Shown: piece by piece, positions 24,461-37,602 of the stretch
How the letters are laid out: each line of letters begins with the position of its first letter
Position numbering within the stretch: position 1 is the stretch's first letter
NCBI RefSeq assembly: GCF_950023065.1
Contig: NC_088681.1
Location: 7,564,001-7,628,000 of the forward strand
Direction of reading: 5' to 3'
Source of the DNA: Planococcus citri
Taxonomy: Eukaryota > Arthropoda > Insecta > Hemiptera > Pseudococcidae
Length of the DNA: 64,000 nucleotides
Translations under genes and position numbers: made by a program
Notes under the pieces: generated by a model
What the model saw: only the letters and a program-made list of their open reading frames with translations
The model's database searches: none
What the model was told of the DNA's origin: nothing

Positions 24461-24690
24461 GCTCAAAACGGTTTGAAATCGTTCCCAATCGATTTGGCAG
24501 GTTGAAAATAATTTGGTACTCGTATATTCCAATTTTCAGCTTTTTTGATCAGTTTGGTAAAATTTTGATTCCTTTTCTCTCAGTCATTTTGTTTTGGCAA
24601 GTTTGTTTTAAGATGCCCCTTAGAATGCCCTTTTTGAAAGAAAAAAGTTGTATCAGAGGATGGGGAGAGGGGTGCAATTAGTCCTATTGT
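24461..24690. repeat. end module of the 122-bp array
   Basis: Immediately right of the array the sequence switches to CCAGAACTGCTCAAAACGGT, then CAATCGATTTGGCA, TTTGGTAAAATTTTGATT and finally AAAAAGTTGTATCAGAGGAT with a GGGGTGCAA end. The same order occurs at 34763-35190 (with about 200 bp more in the middle) and at 30560-30800, so this is a shared terminal module. Confidence 0.75.
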
Positions 24691-27430
24691 CATATGCTGG
24701 ACTAATTGTCATTGAAGTCACCACTCGATTTTTTTTCTAATTATCGCTCATAATTTCATTTTGATTAAAGAAAATCCTTTGGGGATTTCATTGATACTCG
24801 TATGCAAAATCATTCGATTTTCTTCGAAACGATCCGATAATTTGGTTGCTCGTGTTCTCATACAAAAATACAGATTGTCTCCCGATGTGTGGATCTTTTT
24901 TCCATGACGTAATGTCGAATAGATCAACTTTCACGCTTCTATCATTAGGTATAATATGGCCACCTTTTTTGCAACTTACTCTTATGCTAATTCTGTTACA
25001 CGAGTACCACCAATGAATGTTTATGCACATGCTTCTGTATGTCATGTTCGAGCATACACATATTCAACTTTCATTTCGCATTAATCGAAAAAACATACAC
25101 GATACATTAAGTAAAGGTATATCTGTCCATATCCATAGGGAAGGTGACGAGGGAGATGGGCTTCTCGCATAGGTAATTAAATACTTACCATATACTCGTA
25201 GCCGCGCGATGTATTAATTATCTGATATTAAATTGATACTTTTTTAATTGTCTGTGTGCGAGATTGTTATGCTGTGGTGAGCTGGTATGGTAGGTACTCG
25301 TATATTCGTATAGAATGGCGATGGCGATTAAAATCCAGAATTACGAGCTCGCACGTAAAAAAAAAAACAACATTGTAATTAAATTATTCAACTCGCGGTA
25401 ATAATCAAATAATATAACGAAGGAGTAGGTATTTTAATTTTAAGCTTCTCCCCCTCCCCTTTCTTTTGGCTCTTATGATGGTTGCAATATGGCGTTACAT
25501 TATACAAAATTCGTAATGATTACATTTTATTGGTTGGTTGGGCAGGTACATTTTATGTTTAAGGTTTTTAAAAAAATACATTTAAACCTCGAGTACCTCT
25601 ACCTATACTCGTGTAGTATATTTTGTATAAATTATATTCAAAAAAACGAATGTACACGTCATATTTTTGACATGTTTGTGTAGCTGTAATACCGCGTGTA
25701 CCTTCGATACGCTTAATTAAAATGATTTTTTTCCTTCGCCAGCTACCTGGCTCGGTCTCAGCTCTAATTTGATATAGGTACATTGTACACATATGTATAA
25801 GTGTGACCAAATCAACGCTTGAGGTCGCGTGCTACGTACTCGTAGCTTCGGCGCAAATTTCACCTTTGCTTTTCTTCTTCTTTTTTTTTGATGAGCCGCT
25901 GGCTATCGTTTGTATGTACTATGAGCAGCGTATATCATCGCTGGAAGAAAGTAAAATTAATTTTTTAATCAAGCCGACTCATAATGGCTTAGCTATAGTG
26001 TTGCCTTTTCGAGATGACGACGACGGAATAATAGTGAAATGTTATACATATATCTGGCAGGCAGAGAGCTGTATATATATATACGATAGGTGCACATAGA
26101 GCTATCTGTATAAAAAGATAAAGGTATTGTGTAAAAAGCTCATTGAACGGCGCGGCCAGGCCGCTTCAAATGACCCACATGCTTTGATATTATCCGCTTC
26201 ATTATTCAGTATAAAAAATAATAATACGAGTAGATTTTGGTTTAAATCTTTTTACTTATGTAAACATGTTTCTAAGTAAGGCGATTGTAGCACATGCTGC
26301 CTGAAGGATTTCATTGTTCTACACATACGCACACTCTGCGCAGTGTATTTGAAGGGGGGAGGGGGAAGAGATATTTTTCCTCTCTATTAAAGGAACACGT
26401 TGTTGCCGGAGCTGGATAGTTGATGAGAGATGCAAATCGCTCGCGTATATAACTTGAGTCTATTCAATCTATACTCACAGAGTAAGAGAAAGAATTAGAA
26501 TATACTGCGAGTCAGAGGGGTTGAATAGACCTGAAGGATGAAGTGTACGTGTAGCATATTTTTGAAATGTACCTGCAGCCTGTACACTATACTACCCATA
26601 AAATGTGTACAAATTGCCGCCGAAATTATAACACGATGATGAAGAGTAATACGTACTTACATACCTACTTATGCATTTATATGGGTAAACGTCTCTCTAT
26701 CTTTGTTTTTCGAACAACAACTAATCATTAATCAAAATGGCTACGCAATTAAATATTTTATAATCGAAAGTAGCGACAAACAGCCAATAGGTAGGTACAT
26801 AATAATCTAAACTAATAATATATTTCTATTACTTACATATACGGATTCCAAGACTCGAAGCGTTTCGAAAAGGATTAACATTTAATTGTAGACGAACTAA
26901 AAAGAGTATAGAAGAGTTGAGGAGGAAAAAAAAAGAGAAGTAAAAATAACTCTACGTCTATGGTTTCGTAGACACTAGACAGGAAGAGACTGGGTTGTTG
27001 CAGGCGGCGGTATAATGGCCGGATTTTCTGCATGAGGAATAATTGTAGGTACTTACAAGATTGGAGAAGTGGTTGAATTGGAATTGGGAAAGAGGTTGAT
27101 TAATGAGGGAAAATGAAATTCTGAGATGGGGTAAAAAAAATTGAACAGGATTCGAAAAATATCACTCATTTTTGAAACTTTATTGACGTGGAATTGAATT
27201 TTATCAGTTTAGTGAGGTTTTGAAAATTCAAAACCTGTCCATAGTTTCTATTTGGGACGCAGAAGGTAGGTATAATAGGTAGGTATTCATGTACATAGTT
27301 TTTATTATTTAAAAGTAGGTACGAGTAAAATGATCTTGGGGAAAAATGTGTTCTGAACTCTCAAAGAAAGTACCAATCTCGACTGGCAGAAAAGTTTCTG
27401 AACTGGACGAAGCAACATCGAAAAAATCAT
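24691..27430. other. no gene seen
   Basis: Mixed-composition DNA with many ACTCGTA and TAGGTA motifs but no recognisable exon. Frames up to 98 codons lack domains. Exons of a long-intron gene could be missed here. Confidence 0.35.
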
Positions 27431-27439
27431 TAAAAAATT

Positions 27440-30330
27440 CATCACCAGTCAAAACCATTCGCGAACGAATAGATTCATTTTTATCGAATCATTCGCCAAC
27501 GAATTGATCAATTATTTAATTTATGAATCAATTCGTTCGCGAATTATTCACCAAAAATTAAATAAATGAATCGATTCGTTACTTCGCGAACGAGTCACTT
27601 ATACGAATCAACTCGTTCGCGAATGATTCACTGAAATCTGAAAATTATCCAACTCGTTCAAGAATGATTCGCCAAAAATTAAGTGAATGAATTGATTCGT
27701 TCGCGAACGAGTCACTTATACGAATCAATTCGATCCCGAATGATTCACCAAAAATCATTCAATTCGATCGCGAATGATTCACCAAAAATCATTCAATTCG
27801 TTCGTGAATGATTCGCCAAAAATTATTCAATTCGTTTGCGAATGATTTATCAAAAATTATTCAATTCGTTCGCGAATGATTCACTGAAATCGGAACATCA
27901 TTCAATTCGATCACGAATGATTCACCAAAAACCAAATAGATAAACCGATTCGGAATGATTTACCAGAGTTCCAGAAATGATTCAATTCGTTCGCGAATGA
28001 TTCACCAAAAACTGAGTAAATGAATCGATTCGTTCGCAAAAGAGGCACTTATAACAAATCAATTAGTTCGCGAATGATTCACTGAAATCAGAAAATAATG
28101 CAAGTCGTTCGCGATTGATTCGCCAAAAATTAGGTAAATGAATCGATTCGTATTTCGTTCCCGAACGCGTCACGTATACGAATCAATTCGTTCGCGAATG
28201 ATTTACCAGGGTTACAGAAATTATTCAATTCGCTCGCGAACGATTCACCAAAAATTTGGTAAATGAATCGATTTGTTCCCGAATGATTCACCAAAAATTA
28301 TTCAATTCGTTTACGAATGATTCGCCAAAAATTGAATAAATGAATCGATTCGTTTGCGAACGAGTCACTTATACGAATCATTTCGTTCGCGATGGATTCA
28401 CTAACAATTCGTCAATTTGTTCGTGAATGATTCACTAAAAATTGAATTTTTGTTTGCGAATGATTCACCAAAAATTGAGTAGGTAAATGAATCCATTCGT
28501 TCGCAAACGAGTCACTTGTACAAATTGATTCATTCGCGAATGATTCACTGAAACCTGAAAATTATTCAATTCGTTCGCGAATGATTCACCAAAAATTAGG
28601 TAAATGAATCGATTCGTTCGCAAACGAGTCACATAAATACAAATCATTTCGTTCGCGATGGATTCACTAACAATTCATCAATTTGTTCGTGAATGATTCA
28701 CCAAAAATTGAATATTTTGTTTGCGAATGATTCACCAAAAACTGAGTAGGCAAATGAATCCATTCGTTCGCAAACGAGTCACTTGTACAAATTGATTCAT
28801 TCGCGAATGATTCACTGAAACCTGAAAATTATTCAATTCGTTCGGGAATGATTCACCAAAAATTAGGTAAATGAATCGATTCGTTCGCAAACGAGTCACT
28901 TATACAAATCAATCCGTTCACGCATGATTCACCAAAAATTCAATTCGTTGGCGCATGATTCACTAAAAAATTATCCAATTCGTTCGCGAATGATTCACCA
29001 AAAATTATTCAATTCGTTCGTGAATGATTCATAAAAAATCGAGTAAATGAATCGATTTGTTCGCGAACGAGTCACTCATACGAATCAATTCGTTCGCGAA
29101 TAAGTCACTTATACAAATCAAATCGTTCGCGAATGATTCACTGAAACCTGAAAATTATTCAATTCGCTCGCGAATGATTCGCCAAAAAAAAGTAAATAAA
29201 TCGATTCGTTCGCGAATGATTCACCAAAAATTAGGTAAATGAATCGATTCGTTCACAAACGAGTCACTTATACAAATCAATCCGTTCGCGAATGATTCAC
29301 CAAAAATTCAATTCGTTGGCGCATGATTCACTAAAAAATTATCCAATTCGTTCGCGAATGATTCACCAAAAATTAATCAATTCCTTCGTGAATGATTCAT
29401 AAAAAATCGAGTAAATGAATCGATTTGTTCGCGAACGAGTCACTTATACGAATCAATTCGTTCGCGAAGGATTCACTAACAATTCATCAATTCGTTTGTG
29501 AATGATTCGCCAATAATTGAGTAAATGAATCGATTCGTTCGCGAACAAGTCACTCATACAAATCAAATCGTTCGCGAATGATTCACTGAAATCTGGAAAT
29601 TATTCAATTCGTTTGCAAATGATTTGCCAAAAATTGAGTAAATGAATCGATTCGTTCGCGGATGATTCACCAAAAATTATTCAATTTTTTCGCGAATGAT
29701 TCACCAAAAAGTATTCAATTCGTTCGAGAATGATTCATCAAAAATTGAGTAAATGAATCGATTTGTTCGCAAACGAGTCACTTATACAAATCAATTCGTT
29801 CGCGAATGATTTGCCAAAAATTAAGTAAATGAATCGATTCGTTCGCGAACGAGTCACTTACACCAATCAATTCGTTCGCGAATGATTCACCAAAAATTAT
29901 TCAATTCGTTGGCGCATGATTCACTAAAAAATTATGCAATTCGTTCGCGAATGATTCACCAACAATCATTCAATTCGTTCGCGAATGATTTACTAAAAAT
30001 CGAATACTTCGTTCGCGATTGATTCACTTAAAAATCAATCAATTTGTTCAGTTACCAATCGGTTGAGAATGATTCGATTCGATTCACTTCGCCTGAAAAC
30101 AGATCAATTTCTATGAAATAGTTTCACAAAACCAAATTAATCGAAAATAATTGATCCGTTTGCGTTTGCGAATGATTCACCAACAAATCAATCAATTTAT
30201 ATTCAATCACCAATCGTTCGTAAACGATTCGATTCGATTCGATTGTAAACAGACAGATCAATTCGCTATGCAAATGTTTCAAGAACCAAGTGAATCAATT
30301 CGTTCGCAAATATATATGTACTTTTTACAT
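27440..30330. repeat. 2.9-kb TTCGCGAA-rich satellite
   Basis: About 80 occurrences of variants of ATTCGTTCGCGAATGATTCA. Two unit types alternate: one of about 34 bp (TTCGTTCGCGAATGATTCAC then CAAAAATTATTCAA) and one of about 40 bp (AATGAATCGATTCGTTCGCG then AACGAGTCACTTATAC). TTCGCGAA is a perfect palindrome inside the longer CATTCGCGAATG. A higher-order block recurs (compare 28395-28620 with 28650-28870, and 28870-29080 with 29225-29420). Confidence 0.93.
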
Positions 30331-30389
30331 ATTTGCAGAAAAGTAGGTCTTCTCAGTTCTCACCCATATTTACGCGAGTGTTTCTTTTT

Positions 30390-30960
30390 CTGTTTTGGAA
30401 AGCTGGAATTTTCAAAAAGCTGCTGGAGGCTTCAAAATAAAATATTCCAGTTTGAAACCATCTCCAATCGACCAATCGAGTTGACTTGAAATATGAAATT
30501 AGGATTTCCAGTACATAAATTTTGTGGGAATTTCAATTCTTAAAAATCTACTGGAGACTGCAGAACTGATCAAAACGAGTTGAAACTATTTCCAGGCGAT
30601 TCGGATGGTCACCAAAAATACGGTAGGTACATTCTACAAATACTTAAGTTTCAGATTTTTAGATTAATTTAGTAAAATTTTGATTTTTTCCCCATTTTAT
30701 GACCTAAACTTGATTTTTAAAATTTCACCAAAGATCGAAAAATGTTCTTTAGTATTTCGAATTTTGACTGATGAAGTATTTTCGTATGTTCTTTTAATTT
30801 ACCTCTGTTTGATCCAAAAATTCTCATGTGCTCTTCGATTCCTTGTGTAATTCCTCGATGGCTTAAGAATGAATCATTTTCTCCAGGTAGGTAATTCCTA
30901 CGAAAGCATTGAATATAAAAATCGATGTTTTGTCTTCTCAAATGATTGGCATTGAACCAA
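30390..30960. repeat. diverged copy of 122-bp unit plus end module
   Basis: Begins with about two degraded 122-bp units (AAAAAGCTGCTGGAGGCTTC; ACTGGAGACTGCAGAACTGA), followed by TAAAATTTTGATTTTTTCCC and a segment whose minus-strand translation (KFEILKNIFRSLVKF) matches the 77-codon frame of the 33.4-35.2-kb palindrome. An old copy of the same composite element. Confidence 0.7.
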
Positions 30961-33230
30961 ACCCGAACGCGAGTTTGTTGACCATACGATTCTCTTCTAC
31001 CTAAACGATAAACGATGAATTCCCATCGGATTCCTTTTACGTGTAATTACACCGATTAAATACTTCATACGTGATATCGGAATCGACGATGTAAAAAAAA
31101 AAGATAAAAATTAATTTCTCAGTTTATTTTGTTTTAAACCTGATTTTTCAGCCAGATCAGCCCAGGTAGGGTATACTGAGACATAGCCACATTGCCACAA
31201 CCTTTGGCTGCCTATATCTACAGATTCATAATATGAACTAAATTTCAGGTTAGATATAGAACCGCCCATCATTTTGCATGATGTATATTATATCGAATTA
31301 AAAAGTAAATATTAATTTTTTCTCCGCATTGTCGTACTTATAAATAAAAAGCCTATATAAGGCTATAGAAACAAGAGAGAGATCCTATAGCATTTGTAAT
31401 TATCTAAACAGTTCTATTATAGTATTCCAAGTCGCGTCGGAATGATTATAAAAAAAAATCGAATAAGATTTATAATTAGCCGGAATAATTATTACTTTGG
31501 TTTCAAGTTCATCACGATCTTTTTTTTCATTCTTACTATACCTCTTCAATCCGTCCGCGTCCGCGTCCGTTAGACATGAGCTCGATAAATCTAGAACGTA
31601 TCATCTTCAACTTTGGTAACCGGTCATTAAAAAAATACAAGCAATAGAGAGGGATTGAATTAAAAAAAAAAAAAAAAATCAAAATGACGCTTGGAACCAA
31701 TCACTGTCCATCCGTTATTGTATAATCTGTTATTAAGTAGCTGGTCTCTCAGATTGGCAGATAAAGCTTACAACCGAGTAAAAAATATACTCCCTGGTTT
31801 TTCCTCCATTACGAAATATACCTACTCGTATTAATTCGAGTATATAGGGTGTATCAGCTCAGCTGCTATGCCTATCTATCGTACGAGTTTTGTTGTAAAA
31901 AAAAAAAAATGATGAACGAAAACCCAGACCTTATAGATAGCTAATCCTAATTAAACGTATGTAGGTATATAGAGGTGTACCTTGATGCGTATACTCGTAC
32001 ATATAAAACAATAAGATTTGTTTCATTTGCTCTCGATATGTATGTATAGGTATCCGTTTAGCATTCGTATACATATATGAGCGGCTCAGCGCGGTAATTA
32101 TTTTTCAAAATGCCCTTTGGGGTTTCATTTATAAAGACAATTTATGATTTGTATATACCAGACGCAATCTACCCCGAGGTTTACCATTTTAATTGCCCGT
32201 TTAAAGAGTTATCAGTCTCAAAACTATTCATTATATTTCGGCGCTGTCTCGGTAATTATTATTATTTCATTTCGATAATGTTTTATTTTTGATTATATCC
32301 CGGTTCGAGAGGTTTTTTTTCGCATTCGTCAAGGTTTTTTTCCCCCGATTCGATTGGGGTGTGTGTTAACACACAGTTGGGTAATTGCCACAGTCGAGGT
32401 GAATTCATCGGCGAAAAATTGTCGCGGTTGGATACCACCTTTATACCTACCCTGGTAATTAAAATGGGTATGGGTAAGAATGGTCAATTTATGAAAAGAT
32501 TTGGGAATATTTTCTGAATTTTGGGAAGATTTTGTGGTGAGATGTGTTTTTTTAAATGTATGATCTCATTTCTGATCGTCAGCATGGACGCCATTTTTAA
32601 TTTTTTTTCAATGGCTGTGTAACGTGCGCAACTGGACATGTGCATATTATGATTAGAGGAGTTTTATATGTAGATATGTATCGAGGTGGCTGATCAAAAC
32701 GTCAGCCATATTTGATGGTTTTTGATTATAGATGATTGACTTTCTAGTGTAGGTATTATAGTGTACCTTATTTAGGTATATAGGTATGGTGGACATTTGT
32801 TGTTGTTTTTTTTTCGCCCCTATCCCCTTAAGTTGTTACCTCGGTTAAGATAACCATGTCATGGAATTTCCAGCTTCCTCGGTGAAAAATTAGTGGTGCT
32901 GGTGAGCCCCTTAATTTTACTAAATATGAAGAAATCGAAGTATCAGACAAAGTTTCCTTCCTCAGAAAAATGAAAAAAATGGATATTTCTATGTTTTTGT
33001 TTTGTTTTTCAATTTTAATACTTGGATTTGGTCCATCTTTATCAAAAAATCATTATTTCCATGTTTTCAATTCGCCTCCCCCCGCCATCACGATGAAAAA
33101 ATTGAACTTGGTCACTCCCTAAGTTTCTAAAAATAATTTGATTGGTGGACAGATTACATAATTTCATAGTTAGGTACAAGTTACCTCGATTTTTCTAATT
33201 TTATTTTACTGGATGACTTTGAACTAGCCA
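30961..33230. other. no gene seen
   Basis: AT-rich unique-looking DNA. The 60-codon frame at 32110-32292 has no recognisable domain or splice context. Confidence 0.35.
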
Positions 33231-33340
33231 AGATCATTGTTTGGAGGACCAATAGATGCCCCCATGAAAATTTTTTTACAAATATCGAAAAATTGCCATA
33301 AAAACTGAAAAAAATATAAAAGAATTTGGGAGCGATGGAA

Positions 33341-35214
33341 TTAGTGGGGGGGGCCGCATATGGATCACTTGCACCCCCTGCCGATCCTCCGGGACAACGT
33401 TTTTCTTAAAGGGGGAGTCCTAAGGAACATTTCTTAGCCCTTGTCCTCAAAAACAAAAGTGGCCCTACTTACAAAATGGCGGCCATTTTGATTGACAGGT
33501 CAGCCGAAATCGCAGATTTTGCGTTCCAACATAGGACTAGCATAAAATTTATTAAACCATACAAAGGTAGATTGAAAGAGCAGGCAAAAATTCGCCACCT
33601 GCCAAAATTTCAAGTGCTAAAGTGCCTTTTTCGATTTTTGGTGAATTTTCAAAAATCAAATTTTGGCCAAAATGTGAGAAAAAATCAAAATTTTACCAAA
33701 TTGACCTAAAAAGCTGAAATTTGGGATATACCCTATTTTCGACTTGCCAAATCGATTGGAATCTGTTTCAAATCGTTTTGAGCAGTTCTGGAGCCTCCAG
33801 CGGATTTTTGAAACTCGAAATTTCCACAAAATTTCATCATAATTGGAGTGGGAAAGCCGAAATTAATTCTGCAAACTAATTTCAATACTCTATGAAGTCG
33901 ATCGCAGGTAAATTTTAAGTCATTTTGGTGCCTCCAGCGATTTTTTAAAAATTACTGGAGCCTCCAGTAAATTTTTGAAACTCGAAATTCTCACAAAATT
34001 TTATCAAATGGAGTTGGAAAGCCGAAATTAATTCTGCATAATAATTTCAATACTCTATGAAATCGACCGCAGGTGAATTTCAAGTCGTTTTGCCTCCAGT
34101 AGATTTTTGAAACTCGAAATTCCCACAAAATTTCATCAAATGGAACTGGAAAGCCGAAATTAGTTCTGCAAACTAATTTCAATACGCTATCAAGTCGACT
34201 GCAGGTAAATTTCAAGTCGTTTTGAAGCCTTCAGCAATTTTTTGAAAATTATTAGAGCCTCTGGTAGATTTTTGAAACTTGAAATTTCCCCAAAATTTCA
34301 TCAAATGAGGTTAGAAAGCCGAAACTTACTCTGCAAACTAATTTCAGTACAATAATAATATGAAGTCGACTGCATCATGGTGTTGAAGGTTTCAGCTACT
34401 TTTTGGAAGTTTCAATTCTGCTATAAATGCCATGAAACCTTTCAAAAAGTCACTGGAGGCTCAATAAATTACTTGAACCCACCTGAAGCCGTCTTCAGAG
34501 GGTGTTAAAATTGGAGTGCATAGGTTATTTCAGCTTTCCATCTCCATTTTGAGGAAATTTTGGGGAAATTTCAAGTTTCAAAAATTTACTGGAGGCTCCA
34601 ATAATTTTCAAAAATTGCTGGAGGCTCCAAAACGACTTGAAATTCACCTGCAGTTGACTTCATAGCGTATTGAAATTAGTTTGCAGAATTGATTTCGGCT
34701 TTCCAACTCCATTTGATGAAATTTTGTGGGAATTTCGAGTTTCAAAAATCCGCTGGAGGCTCCAGAACTGCTCAAAACGATTTGAAACAGATTCCAATCG
34801 ATTTGGCAAGTCGAAAATAGGGTATATCCCAAATTTCAGCTTTTTAGGTCAATTTGGTAAAATTTTGATTTTTTCTCACATTTTGGCCAAAATTTGATTT
34901 TTGAAAATTCACCAAAAATCGAAAAAGGCACTTTAGCACTTGAAATTTTGGCAGGTGGTGAATTTTTGCCTGCTCTTTCGATCTACCTTTGTATGGTTTA
35001 ATAAATTTTATGCTAGTCCTATGTTGGAACGCAAAATCTGCGATTTCGGCTGACCTGTCAATCAAAATGGCCGCCATTTTGTAAGTAGGGCCACTTTTGT
35101 TTTTGAGGACAAGGGCTAGAAATGTTCCTTAGGACTCCCCCTTTAAGAAAAAAGTTGTCCCGGAGGATCGGCAGGGGGGTGCAAGTGATCCTTATGCGGC
35201 CCCCCCCCGACTAA
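33341..35214. mobile_element. 1.9-kb palindromic composite element
   Basis: The outer ends are inverted: TTAGTGGGGG at 33341 against CCCCCGACTAA ending at 35214. The arms stay alignable for more than 600 bp, including TGCCGATCCTCCGGGACAAC, TTAAAGGGGGAGTCCTAAGG and AAAATGGCGGCCATTTTGAT, and pass into 122-bp-type units facing opposite directions, with the centre near 34400. Each arm carries a nearly identical 77-codon frame (33476-33709 plus; 34844-35077 minus). No transposase. It resembles foldback-type DNA elements whose arms contain internal repeats; the class is inferred. Confidence 0.75.
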
Positions 35215-35219
35215 ATGAA

Positions 35220-35910
35220 ATTTGACCAAAAAAAAGCTTTTAAAGCATGTTTTGTAAAAAAAAGGGGCACTCTTGTTTGGCAAACATTAAAACAACAAAA
35301 GGAGGGCTTTTTCGACCAACAAAGCAAAAATCAATGCTTTTTGGATGTTTTGGCAAAAAAGCAAAAATTTCCGATTAATTTTGGCAAAAATTACGACTAT
35401 TTGACCATTTCATCAAAAAATTACTCTCTGACAATTTTGACGAAAAAATAGTAATTTTTTGACAATTTTGGCAAAAATTGGACTCTTTGACGATTTTACC
35501 AAAATTGATAGATAGGTATCTATTTTTTGACAACTGTGACTAAAATGGGCACTTCTTTACTATTTTGCAGAAAATTGAAGCTTTTTGAGACTGACTTTTT
35601 GATTTGGAAAAATGATCAAGTTTGGCAAAAAAAACAGGATTTTGGAACAAAAATAGGACTTTTCAAACATACATAAGCCCTATGTACAAGGAAAAAATAA
35701 TTATTTTTGGTGGTTGGGGTGAGGAGGGGGTACACAAAATTATGGACTCACAACTTTAGGCAGACATCAATTTTATAACTATCTTCTTTGATATTTTTCA
35801 ACTTTGGGGGATTTATGCAGGGGGGCCAACATCATTTGATTGGAGGACCAAGGAAAGTTTTTTCATGAAAAGGGGAACTTCGAAACCTATGGGACTTCTG
35901 TAAAACATTT
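35220..35910. repeat. degenerate GGCAAAAATT block and G-run repeat
   Basis: 35220-35640 is the common TTTTGGCAAAAATTG texture. 35700-35880 carries the G-rich phrase with CCAACATCATTTGATTGGAG and AAAGTTTTTTCATGAAA, repeated at about 38590-38650 and 39365-39425. Confidence 0.6.
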
Positions 35911-35914
35911 CCAA

Positions 35915-37600
35915 CTTCCATATACTTCAAGGACAAGTACAAACAAAAAAAGAAGGAATATTCAATTGCCATTACTAATGCAAAAAAAACATATAATGCC
36001 AATAAAATACAAAATTCATCCAATAAAAATAGAACTATATGGAAAATAATTAATGGTACCAAACATAAACCCTTGATTGGCGAGCTAATGAATAGGACAA
36101 CTGATGAGAAATTAGCCAATGATTTCAATAGGTACTTTACCCACCTTCCCCAAGATACCTCTAAAAAACTGAACTCTCCATGTACCCCTCTTTCATACCT
36201 ACCAGAAAAGGTGCAAGGCTCCATATTCCTCCACCCCACCACACCTATTGAGTGAGGTGTGTAAAACAATAGAAAATTTAAACAACTCAAAAGCAAAAGA
36301 TATATACAACATAGATGTAAAGCTGGTAAGTGATGCCAGATATGCTATTTCTGAGGTTCTTTCTTCACTATTCAATGATTGTTTAGCACAAGGGGTCTTC
36401 CCAGACTGCTTGAAACATAGCATAACAACCCTAGTATACAAGAACAAAGGTCAAAAAAATGATATCTCAAATTTTCGGCCAATATCTATAATACCAGTCT
36501 TTGCCAAAGTTTTTGAAAAAATTATCTATACACGGATTTCATCTTTTGTCAACTCCAAAAATATTCTAAACCCAAATCAATTTGGATTCAGACCAAAACT
36601 TGGCACTTCAAATGCCATCTATGAACTAGTCAATACGATTTCTGACATGCTACAAAATAATGAAAAACCTATTGGCATATTTTGTGATCTCTCCAAAGCT
36701 TTTGACAGAATAATACATAATGTCCTGGTGGCTAAATTGGAACATTATGGTATTCGGGGTGTTGCTAAAAAACTTATAAAATCTTACCTATCCCAAAGGA
36801 CTCAAAGGGTAAAACATGTTTCAAAAGAAGGGATCGCAATATCTGACCCAGAATACGTTACAATGGGAGTACCACAAGGATCAAATCTAGGGCCATACTT
36901 TTTTCTCATATATGTAAATGATTTTCCCCACTGCACAAAAAATAAAACTATACAATTTGCAGATGACACCACAGCCATAATAAAAGGAATAACTTGGACC
37001 CTAGCATTTGAGGAAGCTAAAAAAACCCTCCTAGACATGCAAACTTGGTTTACAGTCAATAGCATGGAACTAAATCTAAATAAAACAACAATTATGCCAT
37101 TTTGTTCAACTAACACCCAACCCTCAACTTTGATCACCCCAGACATCTCAAGTTATCTTGGTCACACCCATACTTCAGAAAATATCACATTCCTTGGCAC
37201 TGTAGTTTCTAATAACCTAAGGTGGACAGTGCAAACTGACAAGCTAGCAAGTCGCCTCTCCACAATATCATATATCATGACCCAACTACGTTATATCACA
37301 TCAACTGAAACAAGAAAAATTGCTTATTTTGGACTATTCCAATCCATTGTAACTTATAATTTGGTGTTCTGGGGGGGGTTGTCCCAACCTGTTAAACAGA
37401 ATATTCCTAATACAAAAACGAATTCTACGTAATATTTATGGCCTAACTTGTACTGAAACATGCAAAGATCTATTTTTGTTAGAGAAAATCTTAACCCTTC
37501 CCTCGTTATACATTCTTGAAATGGGAGTCATGGTGAAGAAAAAAACAATAAAAACATCCACAACATCCCATCAGTACCCCACACGAAATAGAAACAACCT
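35915..37600 (+). pseudogene. LINE ORF2 remnant: reverse transcriptase, frameshifted
   Basis: Three reading-frame blocks follow each other: pre-RT to about 36250 (ends HPTTPIE), RT from about 36248 to about 37380, and a tail from about 37390 (RILRNIYGLTCTETCKDLF, KILTLPSLYI, HQYPTRNRNNL). RT motifs: NFRPISIIPVFAKVFEKII, PNQFGFRPKLGTSNAI, FCDLSKAFDRI (motif A), GVPQGSNLGPYFFLIYVNDF and QFADDTTAI (FADD catalytic pair). The first frameshift is near 36250 (an extra base at TGAG), the second at an eight-G run near 37370-37378. Catalytic aspartates are intact but the frame is broken. Confidence 0.88.
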
Positions 37601-37602
37601 TA

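Noticed and set aside
27440..30330. CRISPR-like regular spacing of repeats
   Set aside because: Units are contiguous satellite monomers with related spacers, in an intron-containing eukaryotic genome; no cas genes.
35832..36296. 154-codon minus-strand frame
   Set aside because: Lies opposite the recognisable LINE ORF2 remnant and has no features of its own.
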